A stretch of 64,000 nucleotides of DNA from Glycomyces harbinensis (GCF_900101745.1 NZ_FNAD01000005.1:248001-312000); one strand, 5' to 3'; counted from the stretch's first letter, positions 34,225 through 42,929 are shown. Numbers and translations are program-made. The notes: generated from the letters alone by a model not told the origin.

Positions 34225-34773
34225 ATGCCTGAACTCGGACCTGTTGCCTGGCCGCCCGACCCGATCAAGACCGAGCGGCTCGTGCTTCGCGAGCCCGAGG
34301 TGGGAGACAGGGCGGCGATCATCGAGCTGTTCACCTCCCCAGAGGTGGGCGTTTACATCGGCGGCCCTCGACCGCGTGAGGAGTTCGAGCGTGCGATGCC
34401 CCAGGTCCCAAAGCGGCGCCCTGGCCTGTTCGTGGTCGATCTCGACGGGGCGATGATCGGGATCGTCACGCTCGACCGTCGCGATCCCGAACATCAGGTC
34501 CACGTCCGCCCGGGGGCCTCGGAGGTTGAGCTGGGGTACATGTTTCTGCCGCAGGCGTGGGGACGCGGGTACGCTGCCGAGGCGTGCGTGGCCGCACTGG
34601 AGTGGTGCGCCCGAGCGCTGCCCGGCGAGCCGGTAGTGCTCACGACGCAGACCGCCAACGAGCCCTCGTTGCGCCTGGCGGCGAAGCTGGGGTTCACCGT
34701 AGTGAAGCGGTTCGAGGAATGGGACGCCGAACAGTGGTTCGGCGTCTGGACCCCGCTCACGTCGTCCGATTGA
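34225..34773 (+). CDS. GNAT-family N-acetyltransferase
   Basis: 182 aa. RimJ/RimL-like: IKTERLVLREPEVGDRAAI, ELGYMFLPQAWGRGYAAEA (acetyl-CoA pyrophosphate loop QAWGRGYA), ANEPSLRLAAKLGF. No Shine-Dalgarno is visible, but TAGGTT at 34212-34217 lies 7 nt before ATG, so it is probably leaderless. It begins 45 bp outside the IS right end. Confidence 0.88.
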   Translation: MPELGPVAWPPDPIKTERLVLREPEVGDRAAIIELFTSPEVGVYIGGPRPREEFERAMPQVPKRRPGLFVVDLDGAMIGIVTLDRRDPEHQVHVRPGASEVELGYMFLPQAWGRGYAAEACVAALEWCARALPGEPVVLTTQTANEPSLRLAAKLGFTVVKRFEEWDAEQWFGVWTPLTSSD

Positions 34774-34818
34774 GCGAGGCGGACCGGCGATCGCGCGGGC
34801 CCGCTTGAACGGGATGAC

Positions 34819-35031
34819 TTAGCAGGGATTCAGCGACCCGTACCGCTCGGGCAGGTCACGCCAGGGCGCACCGGTCCGCAGCTTCCACAAGATCGCGTTG
34901 ATCACCGTGCGGTGGTCACTCCACTGCCCGCCACGCCCGCCATTGGCGGGCAGCAGCGGCTCGATCTGCCGCCAAGCGGCCTCAGCCAACTCACCACGAC
35001 CAGGCACAAGGCGATGGTCCCCCAACCACAA
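34819..35031 (-). pseudogene. IS5-type transposase N-terminal fragment
   Basis: 70 aa reading WRQIEPLLPANGGRGGQWSDHRTVINAILWKLRTGAPWRDLPERYG, the DUF4096-type N-terminal domain of IS5-family transposases. It stops four residues after PERYG, where the DDE domain should begin, so only the head of an IS remains. Confidence 0.75.
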
Positions 35032-35049
35032 CCATTCACAGGACAGGCC

Positions 35050-36072
35050 CTAGTCCGGAAGACGGGTCGTGACACCGCCGCACCGGAAGTTCAAGAAGCA
35101 CCCGCCAGCCTGGTATGAGATCCGCCAGGGGTCGAGACTGACCTTGTCGAGGCATGCGAAGCGGACTTTGAGGTCGGCGTTGGCCTTCTCGGCCAGGGCG
35201 CGAAGCGCCCCGTGTAGCCGGTTGTAGGAGCGCTGTACTTCGGTGAGACTGCCACCCTTGGGTTTCTTGTGCGGAGCTCGGACCGCGGGGAAGTCGCGGA
35301 GCTTCTCGTACCCGAGGTAGACCAGGACCAGCAGGTGTTGCTCTTGGGGCACGCCGATGTTGAGCAAGGCGATCTCGTCCTCGACACCAGTGCGGTGGGC
35401 GGCGGTCGAATCGTGTTCGCGACCGGGCCGCGCGTCGCCGATCCACAGTGGGAACCCGTCTGGGGTGGACAGGACCTGCAGGTTGGCGCCGTGACGGTGA
35501 TGCTTTCCCGAGTAGAACCGATCGCAGCCCTCGCTGGGGCCTTCGACCTTGACCCGGTTGGTGGGGATGAGGGTGCCGTCCAAGCCGATGTGAGCGTCCC
35601 CGACGGATCGAGCGGCGTCGATCGCGTCGTGCAGGGTCGGCGCGCACGCGGCGAGCACTTCCAGGCCCTCCCACAAGTAGGTGTAGGCGGTGGTCTTGGG
35701 CAGGGCGTAGTCGCGTCCGAGCTGCTTGATCCTGATGCCGTCGATGAGGAAGCGCAGGGTGTAGACCGCGTGATTCCAGGGTGTGAGGTGGCGAGTGCCC
35801 TTGCGGGTGCCGATGGCGCGGCGGTGGGCTGCGAGTTTCGGCGATAGCCACTCAGCGGCGGCCCTGTCGACGGGCAGGACTGCGGCGTAGGTGACAATGG
35901 CAGACCCGAAACCCCTTGGGAGAACACTGAAGTCGTAAGCAGCTCTAATATCTACCAGGGGATTTCCCTGTATCCCAACGTCTTCCAGCCACGGCCTTGC
36001 GCAACAGCTTGCTCGGAATGGCTCAGTCGCTCGCAGGCGAAGGCGCGCTCCCGAGCATGAGGAAGGATGCAC
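35050..36072 (-). pseudogene. IS5-group DDE transposase with mutated second aspartate
   Basis: Frame 35050-36072; the true start is uncertain because homology begins around VTYAAVLPVDRAAAEW (about 35910) with no good start codon there. Helix-turn-helix, then LDGTLIPTNR (first Asp), GDARPGREHDSTA, and the final Glu in AEKANADLK fit DDE_Tnp_4. The second catalytic block reads VYLGYEKL where relatives have ADLGYxG: GAC has become TAC at 35317-35319. With the missing start this element is probably dead. Terminal repeats were not found. Confidence 0.65.
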
Positions 36073-36560
36073 CGGTGATCCTCTATCGGCTTTGTCGTCT
36101 TTCGACTTCTGACGGCGAACTGGAGCTTGCCGGACCTCCGGCTGCTCTTCGTGCCCTTGCCCTGCTGCTCCGTGAGACTCAGGGGCGGGTAGAAGCGCAA
36201 GTTTCGGGCGGCGTTGTCGTTCAGGAACGGACAGAAGGACCGCTGACTGTCAGCCATCGAGGTGAGGACACGCTGCATCTTGCCGGCGGTCATCAGTATC
36301 TCGACATCGTTTGGGACGCTCTCGTCGGTGTGGCCGAGCAGGCAGAAGGCGCTGAGGATCGTGGAGTTAGTCGGCATCAGCACATCGAGTACCTGCCACC
36401 GGACGACGAGTATCGTTCGCCGGTATCTGTCCCGCTGATCATCTTGTCCGATTGGCCAGACGTCGCATTACGGACGAGCAACGCCCTGGCCTTGAGCCAT
36501 CGTGCCTCAATGCGGTACGGCAAGCGCACGCATTCCAAGCAACGCAGTGCACCCGGGTAG
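36057..36560 (+). CDS. Orphan protein, possible immunity-type protein
   Basis: 167 aa from ATG 36057. It contains SDGELELAGPPAALRALALLLRETQG and HLAGGHQYLDIVWDALVGVAEQ, a small alpha/beta composition seen in many short actinobacterial accessory proteins. It is acidic to neutral, with no signal or membrane segment. The alpha/beta pattern recalls immunity proteins, but no toxin lies beside it. The C-terminal 30 residues are basic and may be frameshifted. Confidence 0.5.
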   Translation: MRKDAPVILYRLCRLSTSDGELELAGPPAALRALALLLRETQGRVEAQVSGGVVVQERTEGPLTVSHRGEDTLHLAGGHQYLDIVWDALVGVAEQAEGAEDRGVSRHQHIEYLPPDDEYRSPVSVPLIILSDWPDVALRTSNALALSHRASMRYGKRTHSKQRSAPG

Positions 36561-36716
36561 CGACGTTCTCAATCGCCCCCACCCCCGCAAACTCACTCAT
36601 CGCGCATGACACGTTGCCGGGAATACCTCACTGGCCCCTCGAGCTGAACTCAGACGTCCACAGGAATCGTTGCGCGCCAACCACAAACATGCACGAGGTC
36701 GTTAGAAATGGAGGTG

Positions 36717-37295
36717 TCAGTCTCCCCAGAGTTCGTTAACGGTGGCGTTGTCGTAAGCAGTCCGTGCGCTTGCTACGTGCCGTTTGGCACCATCCAAGTC
36801 ATTGAGAGCCCGAGCCAGCAGGCCGAATTGACTTTCATCAAAGAGACTAAGAGGATTGACTAGTCCTTGCTCTCTTTGCGCATTGTCGTCCTGAATGTCG
36901 TACCCATGGTGTTTAAAGATCGCCGCTATCTTGCCGACACGCGCTCCGCTCAGGTACTCGAACAATGCTGTCCTGATGCTGTCGTTGTCGACCTGGCTGT
37001 ATCGGCTTTGGGAACTTGGCCAGCTAATCTGGCCCACGGAATCCTTTAGCTCGCCAGCAAGCGAAGTGGCCTCAGTTTCGAGTTCGGATCGCAGTTGTCG
37101 GACACCCTCTGCCCCCAAGGACCTCGTGACGTCCGGTTGACCCTGAGCCACTGTCTTCGCGAAAGCATCAAGTCTGCCGGGTAGCTCCTCCGCAACGTAG
37201 GCGAGGCACGCCCTCTTGAACTCATCTGCGTTCGCTTGAGCGGCGACTTCGTCGTCCAGGGCTTCTTCTAGCATCCTGGCTGTCTCATCGGTCAT
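36717..37295 (-). CDS. Orphan helical protein
   Basis: 192 aa from ATG 37295 (MTDETARMLEEALDDEVAAQ), lower GC than the chromosome. Mostly helical and acidic, no membrane segment, not recognised. TACAAT (37307-37302 on the minus strand) is 6 nt from the ATG and suggests a leaderless mRNA. It is bordered by gene-poor DNA: 37296-37950 shows no convincing gene. Confidence 0.6.
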   Translation of the reverse strand: MTDETARMLEEALDDEVAAQANADEFKRACLAYVAEELPGRLDAFAKTVAQGQPDVTRSLGAEGVRQLRSELETEATSLAGELKDSVGQISWPSSQSRYSQVDNDSIRTALFEYLSGARVGKIAAIFKHHGYDIQDDNAQREQGLVNPLSLFDESQFGLLARALNDLDGAKRHVASARTAYDNATVNELWGD

Positions 37296-37950
37296 GCACG
37301 CATTGTAGATAATCACCCTGACAGGCTTGCGGTACAGCAGCTTTCCGCAACAACCGGCATGACTGGGGATGTCTCAAGCCAACCGTGACCAGGCTCGATA
37401 CACCCTGGTTGGCCCGGGACAACCCTGCTGGCAGCAGCTCGGTTCGAGGAGGCGTTCCGCCGCCAATGGGATGCAGCGGCAAATGCGCATAAATAGGCTT
37501 CGCGATGAGAGTTCTGGCCGGAACCCTTGGCCGGGAACCCCACCGGGCCCGCGGTCCAGGGAGGTTGCGGTCAGTCCCTGCGGGCCGCCCTGTCGCGGGT
37601 CGCGTGTAGCGCGCGCCCGGCCCCGGCCAATGAACCTCTTCAACTTCAGCTTCGGGTCGGCTGAGAGCTTCGCGTCCCGCAGCTCGTCACGAAGATCCGA
37701 CAGCGCTTGGGAGAGGGGGAGATTCGCCGTGCATCCACGCTACCGACACCCACCCGATTCCACGACCCCCGAACAGGCCACACCACCCGAACGAGCAGAC
37801 CAGGAGCACGGAACCCACAACCCCACGAGACACGTGGCGACACAATCGGACAGCAAAGTCCATCCTGCAACACAGTCCACAACAGAACAATACGGGAATG
37901 CCCGACCCGGCTCCTCGCGTCCGCAAACCACAAGCGCCACAACAGCAAAC

Positions 37951-38006
37951 ATGAGCGGTCATCAACCTGATGACCGCTCATGTACACAATGTCCGATTCA
38001 GTGGAG
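37951..38006 (-). repeat. Distal copy of the tRNA-Ala trailer and terminator (candidate attachment-site scar)
   Basis: Matches 41101-41156 at 50 of 56 positions in the same orientation. It includes the whole terminator hairpin (GAGCGGTCATCA-ACC-TGATGACCGCTC would be 27 nt, with stem halves 37953-37964 and 37968-37979) and the bases that abut the tRNA 3' end, but no tRNA. Confidence 0.7.
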
Positions 38007-38306
38007 GTACTGAACGCGTATCCGAACACGTTTCCGCTGGTCAAAGCGTTGCGATCCGACCTGTCGAACCATGCGAAACCCGACACGAAAAGCCAGGAAC
38101 GCAGTCCAGGTCGCAAATCTTCTGTTCGGACGGAACCGCGTCCGCTCCGCAAACGACTGGACCCCAGGGACCGCCAACGACTCATCGCAGAGTACCTCGC
38201 CGGGGCTCTGCAGAAGGAACTTGCCACGCGATACGGCATTGGTCTCTCGAGCGTGAAGACCGTGCTTCGAGAAGCTGATGCGAAGAAGCACACGGCCCGC
38301 CTCTGA
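37980..38306 (+). CDS. Small helix-turn-helix protein derived from a serine-recombinase tail
   Basis: 108 aa (ATG 37980; ATG 37992 also possible). Ends with LRKRLDPRDRQRLIAEYLAGALQKELATRYGIGLSSVKTVLREAD, a Hin-like DNA-binding helix-turn-helix preceded by a basic linker. It is the intact counterpart of the broken tail at 32456-32767. No catalytic recombinase domain is present, so it is an orphan DNA-binding tail whose start codon lies inside the duplicated tRNA trailer. It may not be expressed. Confidence 0.55.
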   Translation: MYTMSDSVEVLNAYPNTFPLVKALRSDLSNHAKPDTKSQERSPGRKSSVRTEPRPLRKRLDPRDRQRLIAEYLAGALQKELATRYGIGLSSVKTVLREADAKKHTARL

Positions 38307-38324
38307 ACACCTGGCGGCGAGCGC

Positions 38325-38759
38325 TCACGACTGTCCCGCTCGCTTCGAGGCTCGCCGTGCGGCGATGGACGCGGCCGCGAGGAAGCCGACCGTGACATAG
38401 AAGAACATGAAGCCGCTGGGCCCTGCCAGCCAGATGCAGCCCGAGCACCAAAGGAACAGCACCGCCGCGATGCCGACGTGCAGCGGCTCGCGCCGCCGCC
38501 CCGCCTTGATGATGAGCAGGCCCGCCAACAGCCCGGGAACCACGATCCCGCCCGGCAGGGCCCAGAAGATCGCGACCGACTCCATGTCGGGCTCCGCGGT
38601 GCGCAGCGACCCGCCGATCCAGTCGCCCCAGGGCGCTTGAGGAACGAAGACCAGGGTGTGGAGCACGGCGATGACGATAAGCGACCACCCTGCGAGAGAG
38701 GTCAGCCGCCCCGCGGCCGCGGACGAGGTTCGAGTGCGCTGTGGTTCGGTGTCGATCAT
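38325..38759 (-). CDS. Four-helix membrane protein (DUF6463-like)
   Basis: 144 aa with four membrane segments (about 22-42, 65-88, 93-112, 115-133). N-terminal segment LAGWSLIVIAVLHTLVFVPQAPWGDWI and DMESVAIFWALPGGIVVPGLLAGLLI resemble small DUF6463-type membrane proteins of actinomycetes. Function unknown. The 464-bp gap 38760-39223 shows no convincing gene. Confidence 0.65.
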   Translation of the reverse strand: MIDTEPQRTRTSSAAAGRLTSLAGWSLIVIAVLHTLVFVPQAPWGDWIGGSLRTAEPDMESVAIFWALPGGIVVPGLLAGLLIIKAGRRREPLHVGIAAVLFLWCSGCIWLAGPSGFMFFYVTVGFLAAASIAARRASKRAGQS

Positions 38760-39223
38760 GACCCCGAGCGTATGGGGGCCCCAGTGGCGGCGCCTCCCCT
38801 TGCGGAGCTATCCGACTCCCCCGCCAGGGGGAATCAGCGTTGCGACTCGAACCGGAGCGCCACCGCGCCCCAGGGAAGAACCTTGCGGCCCACGGGTTCC
38901 AGGCCGAGAGGCTGGGAGAGACCGGTGAGAAAGGGTTTCACCAAAGCGTCAGAGCGAAGTTGAGCTTGACTCAAGCCCCAATCCGTCAAAGCGCAATTTC
39001 GTCATGCCTGGAACTCGCCCACGCCCCGGGCGATCCACCGTCGATGGCCTCGATCAGAGTCCACACCGCTTCACAGAAGAGCGCGGATTCCGAGACCCTG
39101 CCTCAGATTGACACCGGCAGATACCGTGAGTTCGCGGTTGCAGGACTGTCCGTGTTCGGAACCGACCCCTTAGGTATTCGAACCCGAACTTGCTTCACCT
39201 GGTCAGAGGCGATGTGACTCAAA

Positions 39224-39508
39224 ATGGTGGAGCTGGCAACGGCCTACTTGAACCCATCACCCCAGATCAGCGGACACGCAAACCAGCTCCCTGACCTGTT
39301 CAACCGTCCCGCCCACAATCCTGACCCCGCGCCAGCACCCCAAACAGCCGTCACCGCCTGGGCGCTGAACCGTCGCCTGTCCGGTGACGTCAGAAGCGCC
39401 ATCGTGACCGCTCACCTTGAGGGTGTCCGACAACAGGTCCTTGCGGACCGCTACGAGGTCAGTCTCTCCAGCATCAAGCGTCTGCTCCGCACCGCGCGAG
39501 GTGCCTGA
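39224..39508 (+). CDS. Second orphan recombinase-tail helix-turn-helix protein
   Basis: 94 aa. Layout as at 37980: a variable N-terminus (AYLNPSPQISGHANQLPDL), a Pro-rich linker, then LSGDVRSAIVTAHLEGVRQQVLADRYEVSLSSIKRLLRTA. Only the DNA-binding tail of a serine recombinase remains. It ends 9 bp from the convergent AbiEii gene. Confidence 0.55.
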   Translation: MVELATAYLNPSPQISGHANQLPDLFNRPAHNPDPAPAPQTAVTAWALNRRLSGDVRSAIVTAHLEGVRQQVLADRYEVSLSSIKRLLRTARGA

Positions 39509-39517
39509 TGCTCGGTC

Positions 39518-40417
39518 TCAGTGCGGTTGCCACTGCTGCCGGGCGGCATTCCAGGTCCAGTCGCTGACTTTGTCGTTGACGGCGAGGTCGGCGAAGCCGA
39601 TCACCGCATCCAGCAGCTCATCGAATCGTTCCGGCAAGCGGTCGTCGAGCCGCTGCTTCCGCCGCCATGCTCGCCACCTCGCCTGCGCGAGTTCGGCGTA
39701 GCCGTCGAGGACTTCGCTCAGCGGTGCGAGCGGTGTCTGGCGGTGGGCGGCGACATGGGTGATGGCTTCGGTCATCTCGGCACCGGCGACATCGTGCCGG
39801 CGGCAAAGCAGGTACACGTCGGTGAAGTCGCGCCAGCGGGTGTTGGCAGTGCCGCGTTGGATGGCGGTGACCAGCTTCTCGGCGAGCACCATCGTGAGCG
39901 GGTAGCCGACGAGCTCGATGTGTCCGCCGAGCAGCCGCGGGAGCGGCACTGTCTGTGGGCCGGGCCAGATCGGGTCGCCGACGTTAATGTCGACATGCAG
40001 TCGGAGCTTGGCGACCGATAGGCGCGCGCCGAAGACGATCCGGACGCCGTTGTAGGCCTCCTCGTCGCGGATCGTCTCGACCGCAACATGGTCGAGGTCG
40101 AACTCCAGTCCGTCGTTGATACCGATGGCGGCGATACCGAGGACCAGGTCGCGGAGGTGGGTTTCGTCATTGGGGATCTGCTGGCCCTGGAAGTCGATGT
40201 CGCGGGTGGGGCGGCGCGTGTCGAACGCGGCCAGGAGCACACCGCCTTTGAGAACCAGTCGATCGGCGTGCTCGGAGACGGCGAGCCGGGCGAGGAACCC
40301 TTCGAGCGCGTAGATCTGCAGCAGTTCGTCGGTCGGCCGATGGTCGCGGCGGGCGAGGTTCTGCAGATCGAGGTAGACACGGCCGGCCACGGTCGCTCGG
40401 GTCGGTCGCTCGGTCAC
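39518..40417 (-). CDS. abiEii: AbiEii-family nucleotidyltransferase toxin
   Basis: 299 aa. Motif LKGGVLLAAFDTRRPTRDIDFQG (residues 61-83) holds the Gly-Gly and Asp-x-Asp metal site of the DUF1814/MenA-type nucleotidyltransferases, with AEKLVTAIQRG giving the later Lys. It forms a type IV-like toxin-antitoxin pair with the upstream abiEi, whose stop overlaps this start (ATGA). Expected to modify tRNA or another RNA end with NTP and stop growth, giving phage defence or plasmid-style maintenance. Confidence 0.88.
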   Translation of the reverse strand: MTERPTRATVAGRVYLDLQNLARRDHRPTDELLQIYALEGFLARLAVSEHADRLVLKGGVLLAAFDTRRPTRDIDFQGQQIPNDETHLRDLVLGIAAIGINDGLEFDLDHVAVETIRDEEAYNGVRIVFGARLSVAKLRLHVDINVGDPIWPGPQTVPLPRLLGGHIELVGYPLTMVLAEKLVTAIQRGTANTRWRDFTDVYLLCRRHDVAGAEMTEAITHVAAHRQTPLAPLSEVLDGYAELAQARWRAWRRKQRLDDRLPERFDELLDAVIGFADLAVNDKVSDWTWNAARQQWQPH

Positions 40418-41019
40418 AGCAGGATCTCCAATGCGGTCTGCAGCGCGGGCCGCGCTTTCGGGAAGTCACGGGCCATGGCGAGCAGGGCGGCAGGGGAGGA
40501 TCCGGGGCGGCGCAGCCAGCGTTTGAGGGCTTCGACGGCGAGTTCGTGGCCTTCGAGGTGCCGCAGGCGGAACGCGTCGATGATGCTCCGCTCGGGCCCA
40601 TACAGTCCGATCACGGTCTCCTCGTCGAGCTCAAGCTCGGTGTGGCCGATGTCGAAGGTCTCGGGGTCGAATGAGTGCCAGGCTACCGGTGCTTCAATGA
40701 CTGGTCTGCGCCGGCCACGCGGGATTGCGATATCGATGGCAGCCGGAATCTGGTCGGTCAGGTCGTGGCGGCTCAGGGCCGAGACCAAGCAGATCGTCGC
40801 CTCCGGTGCCCGCTGAGCGATCTCATGAAGCTCGAGGTCGGGCGGCAGCTCGGCGTCGGTGACCCGGAACCGGCCCCGCCCGACCGTCTCGATGAACCCC
40901 TCGTCCCGCAAGCGATACAGCTTGGACTTCGCGATACCGGCGTCGATGGCCATGCGGTAGGAGAAGACGGGCGGCAGCTCGCGCAGCCGCTCCCGCGCTT
41001 GTCCGCGATCTCCACCCAT
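40414..41019 (-). CDS. abiEi: AbiEi-family antitoxin/autorepressor
   Basis: 201 aa from ATG 41019. N-terminal winged helix (FSYRMAIDAGIAKSKLYRLRDEGFIETVGRGRFRV) followed by the AbiEi C-terminal domain (ATICLVSALSRHDLTDQIPAAIDIAIPRG). A TACACT box 7 nt from the ATG suggests a leaderless message, and an inverted repeat just upstream should be its own operator. Confidence 0.88.
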   Translation of the reverse strand: MGGDRGQARERLRELPPVFSYRMAIDAGIAKSKLYRLRDEGFIETVGRGRFRVTDAELPPDLELHEIAQRAPEATICLVSALSRHDLTDQIPAAIDIAIPRGRRRPVIEAPVAWHSFDPETFDIGHTELELDEETVIGLYGPERSIIDAFRLRHLEGHELAVEALKRWLRRPGSSPAALLAMARDFPKARPALQTALEILL

Positions 41020-41026
41020 GGGAAGA

Positions 41027-41052
41027 AGTGTACACACATCATCGATATGTGT
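41027..41052 (-). promoter_or_regulatory. abiE promoter and operator
   Basis: TACACT (minus strand, 41032-41027) lies 7 nt before the abiEi ATG. ACACAT (41034-41039) and ATGTGT (41047-41052) form an inverted repeat immediately upstream, fitting negative autoregulation by AbiEi. Confidence 0.55.
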
Positions 41053-41096
41053 AGACGGTTACTCCCGACGAGACCTGTCCGAGCGGCGCGATGGCG

Positions 41097-41129
41097 CCAA
41101 AAGAGCGGTCATCAACCTGATGACCGCTC
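41097..41129 (-). terminator. Intrinsic terminator of tRNA-Ala
   Basis: Read on the minus strand: a perfect 12-bp stem (41118-41129 with 41103-41114), 3-nt loop, then TTTT. This is a classic Rho-independent terminator about 23 nt past the tRNA. Confidence 0.75.
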
Positions 41130-41156
41130 ATGCACTACATATCCGATTCAGTGGAG
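41101..41156 (-). repeat. tRNA-Ala trailer and terminator, proximal copy
   Basis: Direct repeat partner of 37951-38006. The segment directly follows the tRNA 3' end (5 nt overlap). Confidence 0.7.
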
Positions 41157-41224
41157 CTTAGGGGATTCGAACCCCTGACCTTTTCCATGCCATGGAAACG
41201 CGCTACCAACTGCGCCAAAGCCCC
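41152..41224 (-). tRNA. tRNA-Ala (GGC)
   Basis: 73 nt without encoded CCA. Acceptor GGGGCTT pairs with AAGCTCC (one G-U), D-arm GCGCAGTTGGTAGCGC, anticodon stem TTTCC/GGAAA with loop ATGGCAT (anticodon GGC), T-arm GGGGTTCGAATCCCC. Discriminator A. Confidence 0.95.
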
Positions 41225-41339
41225 TTGATTGGCGTTCCAGAGGTCTGAGACCTTGGAACCGGCACTAGTTTACACAGGGTCGGGATGCGGGCAAATGGAG
41301 GGGCTGGAGACGGCGGTCACGGTTGTTGAGCTGGGGTTC

Positions 41340-42797
41340 TTACCAGGGGTACGGGCCCGGGCCGGCCTGGATCGTCGTCCAGCGGGTTTCGGTGAACGCC
41401 TCCAGGTTGGCGGCTCGGCCCCCGAAGCGGGCGCCGGTGCCGGATGCCCGGACGCCGCCGAACGGGGCGTGGGCCTCGTCGCCCACGGTCTGGTCGTTGA
41501 TGTGCACGATTCCCGTGGGGATGCGCTCGGCCAGGTCCCAGGCTCTCATGACGTCGCCGGTGATGATGCCCAGCGACAGGCCGTATTCGGAGTTCGCCGC
41601 GAGTCTGACGGCCTCCTCTGGATTCTTGAAGGGTCGGACCGGGGCCACCGGGCCGAAGATCTCTTCCCGCCAGGCCGGGGTCCCGTCGTCGAGGTTCGTC
41701 AGGACCGTGGGCCGGTAGAAGAGGCCCTCGTACTCGCCGCCGGTCGCCACCGTGCCGCCCACTCGGACCAGGGCGTGGATCTTGTCCCGTTGGCCCTCGT
41801 CGATCACCGGGCCCAGGTCCACCTGGTCGACGTGCGGGTCGCCCACCTTCATTGCTGCGGCCTTGGCGCGCAGGGCTTCCACGAAGTCGTCGTGGAGCCT
41901 CTCGTGGACCAGGTGCCTTCCTGTCGTCATGCAGATCTGGCCCTGGTGGAAGAACGAGCCGAACGCCGCTGCGCTTGCGGCTTGATCGATATCCGCATCC
42001 TCTAGGACTATGAGGGCCGAGTTGCCTCCTAGTTCCAGGTGCACTCGTTTCAGGCCTCGGCCGGCTTGCTGTGCCACCTCCCGGCCCGCCCTCGTCGAGC
42101 CGGTGAACGAGATGACCCTGATGTTCGGGTCCCCGACCATCGCCCGGCCCGTCTCCGGGCCCCCCGGGGTCAGCTGGAGCACTCCTGGTGGGAGGCCTGC
42201 CTCTTCGAGGATTCGGGCGATCACCACGCCCCCGGACACCGCGGTCCTCGGGTCGGGCTTGAGGACCACCGCGTTGCCCACCGCCAGCGCCGGGGCCACC
42301 GAGCGGATGGCGAGGATCAGCGGGGCGTTGAACGGCGCGATCACGCCCACGACGCCGGCCGGGACGCGGCGCACCGCCGACAGGCGGGGCTGCTCCGACG
42401 GCAGGAGCTCGCCGATCGGGCCGGAGGCCAGGGCCGCGGCCTCGTGGCATTCGGCGGCCGCCACGTGGGTCTCGAAGCCCGCCTTCATCGGGACGGCGCC
42501 CGATTCGCGGATCAGCCACTCGTGGATCTCCTCGGCGTACTGCTCGAACAGGTCGCCTGCGTGGCGTAGGACGGCGGCGCGTTCGTTGAAGGGCTTTGCG
42601 GCCCAGGCTGTCTGGGCTCTGGTCGCGGCCTCAGCCGCTTCGGCGATGTCTTCCGGGGACGCCAGGGCGACCCTCGCCAGGTGGTCGCCGGTGGCCGGTT
42701 CGACTACCGGGACGGTGTTCGCGGACGGGCGCCAGGCGCCGTCGAAGCGGCGCGAGTCCCAGGTCGTGGGGTCGAGGAGTCGGTTGAGCGCTGACAT
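41340..42797 (-). CDS. Aldehyde dehydrogenase (benzaldehyde/vanillin dehydrogenase type)
   Basis: 485 aa; GGAGTGA precedes ATG 42797. Catalytic residues are all present: FNAP (Asn), LELGGNSA (Glu), and Cys in HQGQICMTTGR. The sequence pattern with VPAGVVGVIAPFNAPLIL and EEIFGPVAPV resembles aromatic aldehyde dehydrogenases that make benzoates with NAD(P). Divergent from the pca operon, so it probably supplies aromatic acids to it and shares its regulatory region. Confidence 0.88.
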   Translation of the reverse strand: MSALNRLLDPTTWDSRRFDGAWRPSANTVPVVEPATGDHLARVALASPEDIAEAAEAATRAQTAWAAKPFNERAAVLRHAGDLFEQYAEEIHEWLIRESGAVPMKAGFETHVAAAECHEAAALASGPIGELLPSEQPRLSAVRRVPAGVVGVIAPFNAPLILAIRSVAPALAVGNAVVLKPDPRTAVSGGVVIARILEEAGLPPGVLQLTPGGPETGRAMVGDPNIRVISFTGSTRAGREVAQQAGRGLKRVHLELGGNSALIVLEDADIDQAASAAAFGSFFHQGQICMTTGRHLVHERLHDDFVEALRAKAAAMKVGDPHVDQVDLGPVIDEGQRDKIHALVRVGGTVATGGEYEGLFYRPTVLTNLDDGTPAWREEIFGPVAPVRPFKNPEEAVRLAANSEYGLSLGIITGDVMRAWDLAERIPTGIVHINDQTVGDEAHAPFGGVRASGTGARFGGRAANLEAFTETRWTTIQAGPGPYPW

Positions 42798-42929
42798 CGT
42801 CGTCACTCCAGTCGGCTTGGGGGAGAACGGGCCGAGTGTTCGTCTCGCGGAGGTTTGTTCGTCATGTGAACTCCTGCATCGTATCGAGCGTGCGAGTCCG
42901 GGGCAAGGGGTCGCTCGTCGCGCTCTGGA

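Noticed and set aside
37953..37979. Hairpin first read as a CRISPR-like or REP repeat
   Set aside because: Only two copies exist, and the second is the intrinsic terminator of tRNA-Ala; a duplication of the tRNA 3' flank explains both.
37646..38398. 250-aa minus-strand frame and nearby overlapping frames
   Set aside because: Arg/Ser/Cys-rich, no ribosome site, overlaps the recombinase-tail gene and the duplicated tRNA terminator.
39518..41019. CBASS or other nucleotide-signalling defence system
   Set aside because: The nucleotidyltransferase has the AbiEii layout and is coupled to a winged-helix AbiEi antitoxin; no effector gene follows.
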